64,000 nt of DNA, taken from assembly GCA_019321725.1 (NCBI GenBank), contig CM033110.1:23057210-23121209 (forward strand), in the 5' to 3' direction. The number at the start of each line of letters is the position of its first letter. Positions within the stretch are counted from its first letter, which is position 1. The DNA comes from Paulownia fortunei (taxonomy: Eukaryota > Streptophyta > Magnoliopsida > Lamiales > Paulowniaceae). Shown here in pieces: positions 30,035-42,872 of this stretch. Position numbers and translations under genes: made by a program. The notes below the pieces were generated by a model, which did no database searches, was not told where the DNA came from, and worked only from the letters and a program-made list of their open reading frames with translations.

Positions 30035-30240
30035 TGTGAAAGATTAAGGTATTCGAGTTTAACTCGTATTTTATTCGATTAAAATCCATTCAAATTTAAT
30101 TTTTTTGATTTATAATCAAATCAAACTCAATTTTTAGAACTTGATAAAAATTATAATAAATTTAAATAATAATATATTCGAGTCGACTCAATTTATTTAC
30201 ACTTATACTCAACCCAATCCACCCTGCTCAATCCTAGCTG
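30035..30240. mobile_element. Possible degenerate transposon remnant
   Basis: The block has repeated TCGAGT/ACTCGA and CAACCCAATCC-like segments separated by AT-only filler, a pattern seen in decayed non-autonomous plant DNA transposons. A similar block with AACCCGACCGACCCGAA lies at 30720-30840. No inverted ends or duplication could be defined. Confidence 0.25.
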
Positions 30241-31254
30241 ATCTGCCAAAAAATCCTCGATTTTTTATTTGTAACTTCTTATGGTAATTTTATGATATTG
30301 AAACTTGTCACAAACTGGTTCAATAATTAGATCCTCCTCGCAAACAGCTCAATCACTATGTATACATATATATATGCATGTATATTACACATACCTATAA
30401 TAGACACACATATATAATGCATTTATAATTTTTTTTTCCTTTATTATAAATTTTTTCCCCCAGGAATACTCAAAAGTTTTCCAATCTTACAAACTATGAT
30501 AATTTATAGTTTTGTTTAATAACACCAACTTACTCCCTTTCCCCCCTCGTCTATTATATATATTTTTTAAGTATTACTTATTTGAATTGTAAGAAAGAAT
30601 AAGTTCTTTAATTTTTCACTTATTATCAAATATTTGAGTTGTAATTAATAATAAAATGATGAGTTGTGATGAAATATAATTATAAATTATTTATCCGTGC
30701 ATACTTGTTCACTAAATAAACTGAACCCGACCGACCCGAACTATTTAATTTGAAAATATAATTACATTTTAATATGTTGTCAACCCGTACGTATCAGATT
30801 GGGTTGGATTTTTATCATGAAACCCCTTGAACCCGACCACATACATCCTCAAGTGAAATGTTAGTAGGTTTATAATAACGGACTTGCCCTTTGAATAATA
30901 GTTATGATTTAATTCAAATATTTTATAATAACAAACACTTCTATAATCATATCAAAAAAAATATTTTACTGGTTTTCTTTTCTCTGGTTTTTTATTCATA
31001 AAATAAAAAGAAAAAAGAAAATTCATAAAAAAAAAAAGAAAAGAAAATTACATAGCTTCAGTTTCCAATATATCTTATTTCTTTCAATCCTAAAAAAATA
31101 AAAAGCCCTACACCACTGCTTTTCCCCAATGCACTGGTCTTCTTCCCATCCAACATCACTGTCTTTGTTATTGTGGCTCTCTCTCTCTATATATTTCTTG
31201 AATCCCCCCCTTCCTTTCCTCAGTAATCTGTTTCTTTCGTGGTCCATCCCACTT

Positions 31255-31337
31255 TATAACCCTCTCATTACATAGCATTTTCTTATCTTCCCCCCTAGCT
31301 ACTAGCTAGTCTATATCTAAAAATTCAGTATATATAT
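31255..31337 (+). promoter_or_regulatory. Candidate TATA boxes of the PRE-type gene
   Basis: Two TATA-like sites lie upstream of the ATG at 31510: TATAAC at 31255-31260 and TATATATA at 31330-31337, the latter followed by a pyrimidine-rich stretch. Either would give a 5' UTR of about 140-230 bp. The sequence does not decide between them. Confidence 0.4.
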
Positions 31338-31509
31338 ACCCCCCTTCTTCTTCTTCTTGTTTTCCTTCTGTACTACTTAAACTTTTCTCTCATATCTTCT
31401 TTTCAGCTTTACAGTAGATTGTCTTCCCCTTTTTTTTTGCATTAAACCCACCCACAAACTTTTAAGCTTTGACAGAAAGAAATAAAGTATATATATAATA
31501 TTTTTAAGG

Positions 31510-32549
31510 ATGTCTGGGAGAAGGTCAAGGCAGTCAACTAGTACTTCCAGGATAACAGATGATCAGATCATTGATCTTGTGTCCAAACTTCACCAACTCC
31601 TTCCTGAAATTCGCAACACTAGGCGCTCCAACAAGGTTAGTTCTATATATTATTTCTATGCATATAACTCTCCAACATCCATTGCAATTTCATTCAACTG
31701 ATGTCTACATACACAGAATCCAAGACACTTATACCTGTAATTTCTACATACTTGTACATTAAAAATTTGAATTTTTTAAAAGGACCAACTTAGAGGTCAT
31801 TGATTTAAGATCTAATGTTCGTCAATGTGCTAAAAATAACAAGTATAGGACGTGTAAACGTCCCGTTATTGAGCAATGTAATGTATGTTGAGTGCAATGC
31901 CTTAGCAGTTCTTGTTTTGTGTAGGATTTACCTAAGTAAGGTTGGAAGGCTGGAAGTCAAAATTCATTGAATTCTCTTCCCTCTCCAAGTCACTATTTTC
32001 CAGCCCATAAAGGAAAAAAAGTGTTTTAAATGTACACAGCTTGAATTCCTTGATGGTTGAGACTTGAGAAAGATATAAATCTTGTGTGGAGCCTAACCTA
32101 GTACTAATTATGTCTAAGATGTTTTGACTTGTTCTATATGCAACACGAGACATTAGTAGCGTGTTTCTATGGCATTGCATACTTGTGTCTGACACGCCTA
32201 TTGTATGTCATCGTCTAATAATAGAGATGTTGTTTGACATTTGCAACGTATTCTACAATCTGCAGAAATTAAAATACATACATGATTTTTCGTCTACATT
32301 TTCCTTAAAACATGAAAATTATTGCATGTAAGCATGCATGTCTTTAGAATAATTAAGCAATTTTGCTGATTAATTAACAAGTTGATGTTTATTGAGCAGG
32401 CATCTGCAAATAAGGTGCTTCAGGAGACTTGCAACTACATCAGAAACTTGCACAAAGAGGTGGATGATCTGAGTGAGAGGCTATCCCAGCTACTGTCTTC
32501 CGTAGATGCTGATAGCCCTGAGGCTGCAATAATTAGGAGTTTAATCTAA
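31510..32549 (+). CDS. PRE-type atypical bHLH protein (PACLOBUTRAZOL RESISTANCE / ILI family), 91 aa
   Basis: Two exons, 31510-31635 and 32400-32549, with a 764-bp phase-0 intron. The protein starts [20 protein letters not shown] and contains the helix-loop-helix with [13 protein letters not shown], then [20 protein letters not shown] and the C-terminal AAIIRSLI. This matches PRE1-PRE6 of Arabidopsis (91-94 aa) along its whole length. The basic region lacks the His-Glu-Arg residues needed to bind DNA. In the family these small proteins dimerise with other HLH repressors such as IBH1 or PAR1 and so promote cell elongation in gibberellin, brassinosteroid and light responses. The intron position between NK and AS is the usual one. 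The gene looks intact. Which PRE paralogue it corresponds to cannot be settled from this copy alone. Confidence 0.95.
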
Positions 32550-35500
32550 GTAATTATGTAATAATAAAATCCTCGAAAGAGATGTATCATCAGCTAGATC
32601 ATCTTCTAGGATGTGGTTTCTGGGCTTAAGTACCATGCATTAGTATTAAGATATTATTAAGTGTCCATTTCTATGTATGCATGCTGTAATTAAGATGTAT
32701 TAAATAAAGGGAGTGTCGTTTGTTGCCAAGGCTCCTACAAATCGAATTTATGTATTTCATTTTGTTTCATATTTTTGATGTGTTTTGGTTTTCTTGGTTA
32801 ATGTAATCAGCCATTAAATTAGTAAAGATTAAGATAATTGCAGAAAGTTTGTATTCGTGATCCCAAGAAAGTTGACTATATTAAATTATACTTGTCCAAC
32901 TTTTAAAAAATTAATTATGCTTCATCTTCAAGAATCCTTACTCAACATGTGTTGTCAATTTTAAAAACCAAGACAAGATATTTTTGCTTCCTTAATTTGC
33001 AAGTTCATCATTTTTTTTAAAAATTTTTCTTTGTCCTTTAGGTTTTCGCATTTTCCTTAAAATCATTTGGATCGACTTTCGAAGGTATCAATATTATATA
33101 TATGAACGTTTAATGACTAAGTTAATAATTGCCAAATTAAATGACTAAGTTCTCATGCCTATAATTTATTCTTATGGACATTGATAATTAATTAGCAATA
33201 ATCAGGGATATGCATGAGAATGTAGAATAATAATTACTTTAAAAAAATTCAATCAGCATGTAAAATGTATACGTCATCTTACTTGTTTTTCTAAGTCAAT
33301 AAATCTATCATCATTATGCGCAAAACGCCGTTGATATCAATTTTCCTCAGCCATGGAGAAATGAGATATTTAATTACCATACTCGATTTTAGTAATTTAT
33401 TTTATATATTTCTTCCTTTCCCCTCAAGGAAAAAGAGAATATTAATCTTTTTCAACTAAATTTTTTGCATACTAAAATCAAACTACGACTAAATCTTCCC
33501 CTTTAATCTTAACAGAAACAATATCTTTTCCCATAATACACTGTTATGTTCAAATGAAATATCTTGAATCCATTTTGTTAAAATATTTTTTTAAAAAATA
33601 TAATAATCAGTCTTTCACTGATTTTACCATTTTTTTTCGCTGTTTTTCATTTATATCAAGTCAGCTTGTCGCTTATTTCATTTTTCTTTCATAAAATTCA
33701 AGATAAGTGTACAACGATATGATTTTTGGTTACGTACGTTGTCATGCAAGAGATACATTGATTAAACGCTTAATAAAAGAGTTGTTTGCAGTTGACAAAG
33801 ATTAGTGTATAATCCCACAGACAAATCTGCACCCCAACAGGGGATAGAAAGGGACATTGCTTTCTGGATTAAACTCGTGTCTTAATCAAAAAAGGCATCC
33901 ATAATTGCTTTAATAATGAAGAGGCGGTCATTAACCCATTCACTATATTAAGCGGTGATTAGAACCACTGAACATTTGCCTGTAGCATATATTATGCTGG
34001 TCACCTTAAGTGATGACACCAAATCCACTAATCTGTCATTTTAGTTTCTGGATTGATTAATGAATTCTTGATAAGATTTTGGGTACCTAAGACAAACAAT
34101 CATGTCTGCAGGCTCTTGAAATTTGGTTGATTTATACTCCATAATTTGACTAAGCTTTTAATTGGCAAACAGTTAAGTCAAATTAATTACCTTGCCATAT
34201 TTTTATTATTATTATGAATTATTATTTTCTATTATATTAGAGGGAATTAGGAATAACTTGGGTTTTGTGGGTTGAATTTCTGAAAGAAAAAAAAGTATCC
34301 CTTCTGGAAAATTTGGTGCCGTTAACTGGTTGTGATGACAATGTCTCATCCCATAGCAGGAAAGTTTGTATGCTTTCTCAAGCAATTCTCTGGAACATTT
34401 TTTTAAGGATGATGAAGCTTTTGAGCCCTTGCATCTTCTAATGGGCCAAAACCAATGAAACCCTGAGAGGATTTGATAATTGAGTGAAGTCCATTGCTTT
34501 TTTTGGGGCCAAGACTGTGCCTTTATAGTTGTGCATCAATCAGATTATCCAAATGACCCAATAATGATTCATAGCCCAATCGATGATTAATGCTTTATGG
34601 GACTCGTCAAATTCCAAACTCGAGTCCAAACTCGAGCTCTAATTGCATCAAACCCATCACCGATCTTTTTTACCCAAAACAAAAAAACAAAATAAGACAA
34701 AAAATATCTTCTTGCCTGCGTAGAAATTTTTATGTTTATGTAAGTTGAAATAGTCTTGTACTCAATTCATCTGAAGAAACTAATCTTAGCTGTTTAACGA
34801 TTTTTCATCTGGGTTGTGACATTCTTTTCCCTGTTCGCCGGAAAGTGTGTCTTGGATTGTTACTTTGTATTTGGTAGAAGCCGTTCTTGATATAATTGTT
34901 TAAAAGTTGATTCTTTCTTGGGATTTTTCTGGTCGCTGATACGTTCATTAGTTCATTATAGTATGTTGCTTTCGTGAAGAGTGTGTATATGCGATTTGTT
35001 TAAGAAATTACTGAGCAATAACTATGGTTCTTGAATTTATCTTCAATATTATTTTTAATCAACCTACGGAAACTTAATTCTTTTTATAATCCAATCAGGG
35101 AACAAGTATATAGATTGGTGTGTATGACGTAGAGATTTTTGCGGAAGATGAAATAGATTATTTTTTAATCTGTCTTCTGCATGCGATTTGGTATTTTGAA
35201 TTGGAATGCGAGAAAAGGACTCCCCTTGGTGTGCATAACTGAACTTGCGTTGAAATTACTCTGCTTTTGCAATCTCAAGTTACGACACTTTTGGGGTAGC
35301 ATGTCCTCTTTCTGTGTGCTATTAGTTTGCATAGAATTCCTTTGCAAAAATTGTTTCTGAAAATTGTTTTATTTTATTTTATTTTTGGTCTAATCTCGTT
35401 ATATTAGAGTTATGTATTAATTATTTATGCAATGGTTTCTTTTACTACAATGAGAAAATGTTTTTATATTATTTGCTAATGTTTTCTATATGTAGATGAT

Positions 35501-35932
35501 CTTTTCTTAGCTTGACAAGTTTATGAAATCATTAGAGTAGTTCAAGGATGTTATGTCTTATGCAAATTATATTTTCACCACATACTTCATCTATTAAATT
35601 TCTCCATCTTGGTGTAAAGTAAATGGAATTTTTCAGATAATGAGAAGGTAAGTGTTTGGGAAAAATCGGGGTGTTTGCAGTATTTTCATTTCATATTACG
35701 ATTGCATGTATTAATCATACTGATTCCTTTTCTACCTCTACCAATTGCTCCATTCGTACATGAATATCTGACTGCTATGCAGTACATTCAGGAATGCAAA
35801 CAAGCAGTCTTATAATTGATGTATTGTTCTTGTGGGGATGGATGGTCATTCTTTGCTCAGGCAACTTCGCTTAATTATAATGCATTTGTATTCTAATAGA
35901 TTGACTCTGAAGAAAGGAAGCATCTAGTTTAA
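32550..35932. other. Intergenic region between the PRE-type and BPA1-like genes
   Basis: No gene is supported. The PRE-type 3' UTR lies at the left, with AATAAA-like text near 32704. The stretch from about 34400 to 34620 has several GGCCCA/AGCCCA motifs, as expected of a promoter of a widely expressed gene. The BPA1-like 5' UTR probably lies between about 34650 and 35932 and may contain an intron ending at CTAATAG (35894-35900). Confidence 0.45.
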
Positions 35933-38282
35933 ATGGAGGATGAGGATGGTAGATATATGGTAGAAGTCACTGGGCTTTCACCAAAAGCATGTTGGGAAGA
36001 CGTTTACCAGTTCTTCCTTAACTGTGGCGATATTAAATACTTAGAAATCACCAGGTAGCTTAGCTGTCATTTTTTATTTTTGGTGGTAGCTAACGCATTT
36101 TTGAAGATTTTTTAGTTCTCGCAGTGTATCGATTTTTTTTATGTGGACTACTTTGGAATGTGTTCGATCAGAAATAGATTTACAATAGCTTGTGTTTCAC
36201 AAATAAGCTAATTTTCTATCTTGAGCTTTAAAACATGCTTGTTCTAATTAAGAGAACAAAATTCAAGCCCTTATTACATTATTCTCTCTAGTGGAGCATT
36301 TTTTTGTCTTTGAGTTGTTTAACTTAGGCATTTCTTAGTTTTAGCATTGGGTGTATCATAGTTAAGGTGTTTTTGTTGTGTTAACCTGAAGAGATGGTAA
36401 TATTGATGGCAGAATGAGTGCCGATATTTCTATCGCGCATGTTGAATTTGAGGAAGCTTATTCCGTGAAAATTGCTCTCTTTCTCAGTGTAAGTCTCTGT
36501 TATGCTCTGTCATTACAGAAACTTTAGTTCAGATATCATTGTTTTCCATGAGTTTCAGTTTAACTGGCTTCTTATAAACCAATTATTTTTCCTTAAGTTA
36601 ACATGTTCAAATCTTGTAATCTGAAACATATATGCAACCATGTTAATATTAGCTTCATGTAGGTATGAATCCTTGATGATAAGTTTAGAAGACAATTTTA
36701 TGAATAATGCTTCTTTGGCAGCAACATGCTGTCAGTTTCGTTTCCCTTTTTTGTCGTTGGTGTGGCACTCTAGTTTCTCTTTGACCAGATACCATTTTAA
36801 TTAGATATTCGTAGTTAGTGCATCTAACTAAGTAGTAGATCTGTGCACAACAAAACTATCCAAGACCCAACATCTGAACTATTTATTCATCTTAATTTTT
36901 GGAATCACTTAAAGATTTATGATTCCGTTGCAGTTCTGCCTCTATTAGCTATCTGAGACAGGTAGGGATCTAACGTGAAGGACAACTATCAATCTTGCTC
37001 AGAATATGAAGTTGTATCTGCATCTTTATGAGAAATCTCAAGAAGTCCATTTTATGCTGTCTGCTTATTTTTCTAGTAATAGATGCCAGCTTAGCAACAA
37101 ATTCAAGCTAAACTTGGCCTTATATTGTTTCAATGGTCTTTCTTCTTTTATTGCGATTTCAGGGATCTGAGATTGCTGATCAGCCAGTAACAATATCTAG
37201 TTGTGGAACATATAATGTTGATCCATCTCCATATCTTGTCGATTTTGAGGAGGCAGAGATTGGAAGTAACTCTGTGGTATGCATTATTTATCATTCCGGT
37301 AGTTGGGTAATTGATTACATGAAGTTCCTGCTACATTTGGCTTCATGTTATCTCCGAATGTGGAATCATTCATTGATGTTTCAGTGAGTAAATAGATAAA
37401 ATTTACTGAAGTCTATCGAGTTTAAATTACTTCAGCTTAAACCTTTGCAAGAATCATTTTGGGGCAACTTATATATCCTTGACAAATAGCTGTTGTGGTT
37501 TAACAGTGGTTAGAGGTAACACATGGACTCTTTGTATAATCAAGGGTTATGAATGAAGTGGATAATAATTATTTCTAATGCAGAGAAATGGGATTGGACA
37601 CTCCTGTATTCTTTTACATATTCAGGAGCAAATAAACTTAAAAGAATAGTTTTGAGTTTACTTGATTGAAAATTCTTGGAAGATGACAACTTGGACCAGC
37701 TAAGATGGTCTTGTCAGAGAATAATGATTTGCTAAGATGACAACTTGATTGAAAATTCCTGATTTGCGTGTACCCAATTGAAGAGTTTGTTATCTTATAT
37801 TTCATGCTGTATGTCATATGTGTTGGTGTATGTAAGGATTGCTGGGTTCTTACACTTCTTTGTAGGACAAATTTATTTCTACTCCTGGAGAAGCTGTGAT
37901 AGTGGTGCAAGAAGTTGTCCAAACCATGATCTTGAAGGGTTATGTGTTGAGTAAAGATGCATTGTCCAAAGCCAAAGCTTTTGATGAAACCCATCAAGTT
38001 TCATCTACTACAGCTGCCAAGGTTGCAGAGCTAAGCAAAAGGATTGGACTCACTGATAAAATCCATTATGGAATGGAGGCTGCAAAATCTGTGGATGAAA
38101 AGTACCATGTTTATGAGATGACTAAGTCAGTGGCCTCATACACAGGGAAAACAGCTGTAGCTGCTGCAAGTGCTGTGGTTAACAGCAGTTATTTTGCCAA
38201 AGGGGCTCTCTGGGTTTCAGATGTTTTAGATCGCGCAGCTAAGGCTGCTGCGGACTTAGGTAATAGAAGTGTCGAAAAATGA
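35933..38282 (+). CDS. BPA1-like RRM protein (binding partner of ACD11 family), 242 aa
   Basis: Exons 35933-36054, 36413-36488, 37163-37276 and 37866-38282 join GT-AG in consistent phase to 242 residues. The first three encode one RRM-type fold: YMVEVTGLSPKACWEDVYQF, then IAHVEFEEAYSVKIALFLSG and a final strand DQPVTISSC. The aromatic RNP residues are poorly kept, as in this family. The last exon carries a long helical region with VAELSKRIGLTDKI and alanine-rich repeats ending at RSVEK. This layout matches Arabidopsis BPA1 and its paralogues, which bind the ceramide-1-phosphate transfer protein ACD11 and affect cell death and immunity. RNA binding is not established by the sequence. The start ATG is the first in the exon with a stop close upstream in frame. 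Confidence 0.85.
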
Positions 38283-40754
38283 TGACTGTGGGGAGAAAAG
38301 TGCCCGCCTGTTAGATTTACTTTACTGGAAAAGACTTACCATAATATATTACTGCATGTACTGTTGTGACTTTGCTGTTAACTGATCTCCGATGACCTTG
38401 GGGGGGGGTTATTTTGTGCTATATTCTTCCTCCAATCATACAGGTGTCAGGATGAGAATATATGATTCTACACATGGTCATGGATGTTCCACCGGCGTAT
38501 CCTTAACTTGATTAAAAGCATTTTTTATGACGGTTATTCAAAAGCAACTTACTTTTCAGTCTTGGATTAAAATTCTTTGAAACGTAATGGGATTTTTCTG
38601 ATATTCCTTAGATTGCTGTTAATATAGCATTATGGCTTGACATAATTGCATCTCAAGTGCCACCCTTCTATCACTGGTGTCACAAAAAAACCATCAATTT
38701 CCGAAAGCCATTGCTGTCTGCTAAATGTATCCAAATATTTAATTTCACACAATGATTTTTTGATTGATCAGTTTGGCCAAGTTTGTATAATTTGGAGATA
38801 TTTTCAGCAGTTGTGGCAAGTTCTTGTTCTTATATTCTGCATTTGGGATGGTGGAACCTGGAATATGACATTGTTCCAACAAACACATTTAATGCCTAGT
38901 TGTGGGTTATGCATGGAGATTCGAATCAAATGTTGCAAGCAATAGATGGATAATACAAAAGAATTGTTATTATCAAGCTCAATAGAGCTGCATGGTTGAA
39001 AAATAAAGGCCACATGAATCTGATAAGAAACAACAGTTGCTTTATTACTCATCCCTTCTTTTGCTGACTTATTTGTTGGCTTCTGTTTGTGAGTTATGGC
39101 AAACTTTCATTCAATGACATTGATGGAATCACCCCCCATGTACTTATCTTCTCGTGCTTTTCCCAAATTCAAGAACCCACATGGTTATGATTTATGAACC
39201 AAATGACACATTTCTTTTCAAGAAAACAGGGGATGAAAGAAATACAGAGAAGCCCACATATTTGGCACACATAATTTGTAGTATTATTCCAGTGCGTTCC
39301 TTAGTGGCTTGACGTTTTGTTAATTTCAGAAAGAATGGTCACAAATTGGAGACCCCCTGTAAGGTATAGGTGTAATATGGTGGAGTTGCATCATAAAGAT
39401 CATCAATCAATCCAGGTAACTACCATTATCTCAGCTAATTTATAGTTATATTTATGGCTGTACCTTTAATTGAATACATTTAGAAGCACAGTTTGCTGTA
39501 TCATTCAGCTTCAAGGCACCTTTCCAAATCAATAACAAACTTAGTCCTTGAGTTTTTAATGCGCTAAGTTTCAATTTAATGTGGAAACATAAAGTTTGGT
39601 TGTGAGTAACGTGACTGATGAATCTCATTAAAATCCTATAATTCTTATCACCCCCTTATGAACTCCACATGATTGATACAGCTTCACCGGATTGCTGCTT
39701 AAATATACACATGGTGGTCTACCCCTTAGTAAATAGATCTTTAATTTCCAGATAAACCGGATTGACTGCTACCATCATAGTTTATTAGTCACACAAACTG
39801 CGCTGACCTGGAATTTTCACCTAATCTGAACGACCCGTCTAATTTCTTGAACGTCAGTTGCAGATATTATTAAAAGAAACAAGTAGCTAGCTAGGGTATT
39901 ACATTAAAATAATGAATTTTGAAAGAAAAGATTAAAGAAGTCGGCCACAAACACCGTCACAAGAATGAATCAACCGATCTACAACTGGAAATGGAGTATA
40001 AAAAAAACCCAGAAAGTCTTTTTCAGATTCTTCTTTTCAACAACCAGATTTTCATGCTTTCCAACTTAGTTTTTCTTCCACTTTGGCATGCTGGTGAGAC
40101 CCTTTTTAAAAGTTTCAAAAAACTTTTCTGTTCCAATATGTTATGCGAATGACAATGCAACAACCACATAGTAAAGCTATATTTTCAAAAGTTCATGAAT
40201 CTCGACCCCGATATGACTATTGCGAACAATTTTGGCTAATATATGTAGAAGCCTATTCAGGAAAACTTTGGCAAATTACATCTTATGATTTTTATGACAA
40301 TAAAAGCTCTTCTAGAGCTCCGTCAATAAGCCATTAGCCAATCTTCATTTAAAGATCTGAAGTCCCTGACAGAAGGAGCCATAAGAAATGGTCCATTTTG
40401 CATTAGCAGAAAGGGAAATACTAGATTTGGAAACAGTGTTATGTCTACAAAATTAGAAAAAGTATCAGAACAATGCACACATATCAAACAGCTCAGTAGG
40501 AAAAGTTTTTCCTTAAAGAAAACAAGTATACATGCTTCTCATATTACCTGGAAAACATGGAATGAATAAAGTATTACATGTAGGCTTCAACAACAGACAG
40601 GAAATGAAGAACCTATCAATAGCACAAAATTTACCACTGATTTCTTCTGCACTTACTTCTGAAAATCTCTTAGGCAAACTATCAAAACTGCTCACTGTAC
40701 AACAAACAACTCACAATCCAAAATGGGTAAAATCTAACTGGCGTAATTAAAAAC
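38283..40754. other. Convergent 3' intergenic region
   Basis: This lies between the ends of the BPA1-like (plus) and glutaredoxin-like (minus) genes. A G8 run sits at 38400-38408. Short frames near 38646, 39919 and 40143 have no family resemblance I can name. The 3' UTRs of both genes should fall at the two edges. No mobile element could be delimited. Confidence 0.5.
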
Positions 40755-42110
40755 TTAGTCACAACAAATCGGACACCGGATAAGTCCATTTTCATTGCAA
40801 TCAGGGCATCTATGAAAACCATATTCATGATCACTTTCATCAAATTCTTCTTCCTCATAATCTCCCTCGTAGTATATTTTACAACTCCCCGAACATGTCT
40901 CACAAGGCATAAATCTAATATCCCCACATGCTTCACAAACATTACCATTTCCACTACCTCCTCCGGCATCATCCACTAATTCACAACATTCCACTAACTT
41001 CTCAAGCTTTCCTTCTTCATTCAACCGTCGTATTTCCTCAGCCCCACCAATACATTTCTTCCCAAGAAAAATTCTTGGCAAGCCACTGCCACCATACCCC
41101 TCTCCCAATAGCTCCTTTAATTCCTCCTTGAATCCGGAATGCATTGATACATCCCTCTCATCAACCTTAACTCCCAATCCTTTTAAAATAACTCGAACAT
41201 GACAACAATCCTCGTATGTCTTCCTCACCCCTCTTAGACTAGTAAAATACACAATTAACTTGTCTGTACCACGTGGCACAATCTTGTTAACCGATATAAA
41301 GCCGTTCACATCTTTGTCATCAATTAATTCCAATGCACAATCCTTGCCGGCTGATGCCTGTTGTTGTTCACCGTTCATTGGCTTGAGGTGAAATGGATTG
41401 GCCGGCGGAAGCTCCTCAAGCGCTCTTCTGAATGTGGCTATCACCTCAGGATCAAATTCAGATACTATAGACGTATCATTGGAATTCGAATTCGAATCAC
41501 TATCAGCCAAGTCTAACCACACTGGCTTAGGCGATGCATCCCCATTTTCTTTCACTCTTGGGGTTGGTTGATCATCAATAGAAGATAAACTTGTATTGCG
41601 AGGCACATGAAAAGAAAAGCTACGAAAATGATGAACCGGCCTAAGAGGACTAATATCTTCAAGTCCCTCCATCATCTCCCAAGCATTGATCATCTCCGGC
41701 TCTCCTGGAGGCGTTCTAATCGGCGTTTTAGGGACAACTTTTGGGATTTTCTCATTGATCATCTCAGACCAAGTCTTGGCCTCAATCATCCCCATTGCAA
41801 ATTCCTCTTTAGCTGACTTTTTCCTATCAATTTCCCCATTTCCAATTGAGGCCTTATCCTCTACAACACTCTGATTCTGATTCTGAATCATGGGAGCCTC
41901 ACTCTTGTCTTTGTCTTCCACAACACGATTCTGAATCAACGGATCAAGATTCAAAGAACCCAATGTGGATGAAGTAAGAGCCACCACATGATAGCTATCC
42001 CCTGTTTTTTGAGGTAGGTGGTGCACGTGCATTGAGTAGCTCCGCCGCACCGGAGAATAAGGTGCCTGGCAATTCCGGCATACTTTTTCTTTCGACGACG
42101 CACAACCCAT
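40755..42110 (-). CDS. Glutaredoxin-like protein with C-terminal zinc-type CxxC motifs (At5g39865-like), 451 aa
   Basis: Intronless, 452 codons with stop. I chose the ATG at 42110 because it gives MGCASSKEK, a typical N-myristoylation and palmitoylation start of this family; the frame stays open 13 codons further upstream. The first 280 residues are low-complexity and polar. A glutaredoxin fold follows from about residue 283 (DKLIVYFTSLRGVRKTYEDC), with the cis-proline region SGLPRIFLGKKCIGGAEEI. The usual CxxC redox pair is replaced by SLRG, so classical dithiol chemistry is unlikely; this is a family trait. The C-terminus has four CxxC pairs (CEAC, CETC, CPDC, CPIC) that could bind zinc, as in DnaJ-type fingers. 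The likely location is the inner face of the plasma membrane. Its biochemical role is not established. Confidence 0.9.
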   Translation of the reverse strand: MGCASSKEKVCRNCQAPYSPVRRSYSMHVHHLPQKTGDSYHVVALTSSTLGSLNLDPLIQNRVVEDKDKSEAPMIQNQNQSVVEDKASIGNGEIDRKKSAKEEFAMGMIEAKTWSEMINEKIPKVVPKTPIRTPPGEPEMINAWEMMEGLEDISPLRPVHHFRSFSFHVPRNTSLSSIDDQPTPRVKENGDASPKPVWLDLADSDSNSNSNDTSIVSEFDPEVIATFRRALEELPPANPFHLKPMNGEQQQASAGKDCALELIDDKDVNGFISVNKIVPRGTDKLIVYFTSLRGVRKTYEDCCHVRVILKGLGVKVDERDVSMHSGFKEELKELLGEGYGGSGLPRIFLGKKCIGGAEEIRRLNEEGKLEKLVECCELVDDAGGGSGNGNVCEACGDIRFMPCETCSGSCKIYYEGDYEEEEFDESDHEYGFHRCPDCNENGLIRCPICCD

Positions 42111-42864
42111 TATCAGAGAAAGCAAAAGGAAAACCCCCAACAACACCAAATATCAAGGCAAGGCAGAAACAGAATAAAAAATCTAAGCTTTATGTGAAGT
42201 TGTTCATGTGAAGGGATTGGGGGATAGAGTTAAGGAACATTCTTACATGAATGAGCTGGCTATCTAATGGATTTGTTACAGCTTCCAAGATTCTAGACAA
42301 TCAAAAATCTTAAATAAATTGGAACAATTGGGGAACTGGGATTTTTGTGCCTGCATTCCAAAGATTAAGATAAACAAATAGAATACTAGTAGAACAGCTT
42401 AGACCAATGACAGAGAGAGAAAGCTGGATGAAAAATTCTCAGTAAAACATGGCACGGAATGATGCATTCACGGGAAAACGAAAACACCCTTTTAAAATCT
42501 ATCTGACAAAAGAAAAAGCAACACCAAAATGGAACGTTTAGTGCGTGACTAACAAGGCGACAAGAAATCTCGAAGAAACGACAATCGATAATAAATAAGA
42601 TCGCTGTATTAGAAATCTGGATCAAAGAAATTGGAGAAGGAAGAAACTCTGGAAGTCAAAACAAGAAGGCAGGAAAGAAGAGACCCCTTTAACTGCTTCT
42701 TCCTTCTACCATCTCCTTCTCTTTTTCCACCCTCTTCTCTCTCTAGAAAGACGTGAAATGGGAGAGTGATGAAATGAAGGAAAATTCAAAAGACTCTTCC
42801 AGCAGTGAGTGGTGCACAACAAATAGGAAAATAAAAAAACTTGATAGGGTATGGAATGTTTGCC
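42111..42864 (-). other. Probable 5' leader of the glutaredoxin-like gene
   Basis: Between the ATG at 42110 and the TATA box at 42865-42872 lies about 750 bp with no gene. The stretch at 42690-42750 is strongly C/T-rich on the plus strand, so the transcript would carry a GA-rich leader. An intron within the leader is possible but I could not fix its ends. Confidence 0.35.
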
Positions 42865-42872
42865 TTTTATAT
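42865..42872 (-). promoter_or_regulatory. TATA box of the glutaredoxin-like gene
   Basis: On the minus strand the text reads CCCATATAAAAGGC, a strong TATA match. It would place transcription start near 42835 and imply a leader of about 720 bp. Confidence 0.5.

Larger units (their letters stand above)
23432..31250. other. Gene-poor spacer between the ABCB19-type gene and the PRE-type bHLH gene
   Basis: About 7.8 kb. The first few hundred bases should include the 3' UTR of the transporter gene. No frame looks coding. A 46-codon frame at 24529-24669 starts with ATG and has even composition, but is unrecognised. The region contains AT and ATGGTG repeats (24932-24959, 25181-25215), a G-box cluster (25501-25571), another G-box at 28086-28091, and two AT-rich blocks at about 28640-28795 and 30035-30240 that look like degenerate transposon remnants. 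Confidence 0.5.

Noticed and set aside
40143..40337. 64-codon frame with an aromatic-rich stretch, considered as an organelle DNA insertion
   Set aside because: I could not match it to any plastid or mitochondrial gene, and it overlaps the probable 3' region of the neighbouring gene.
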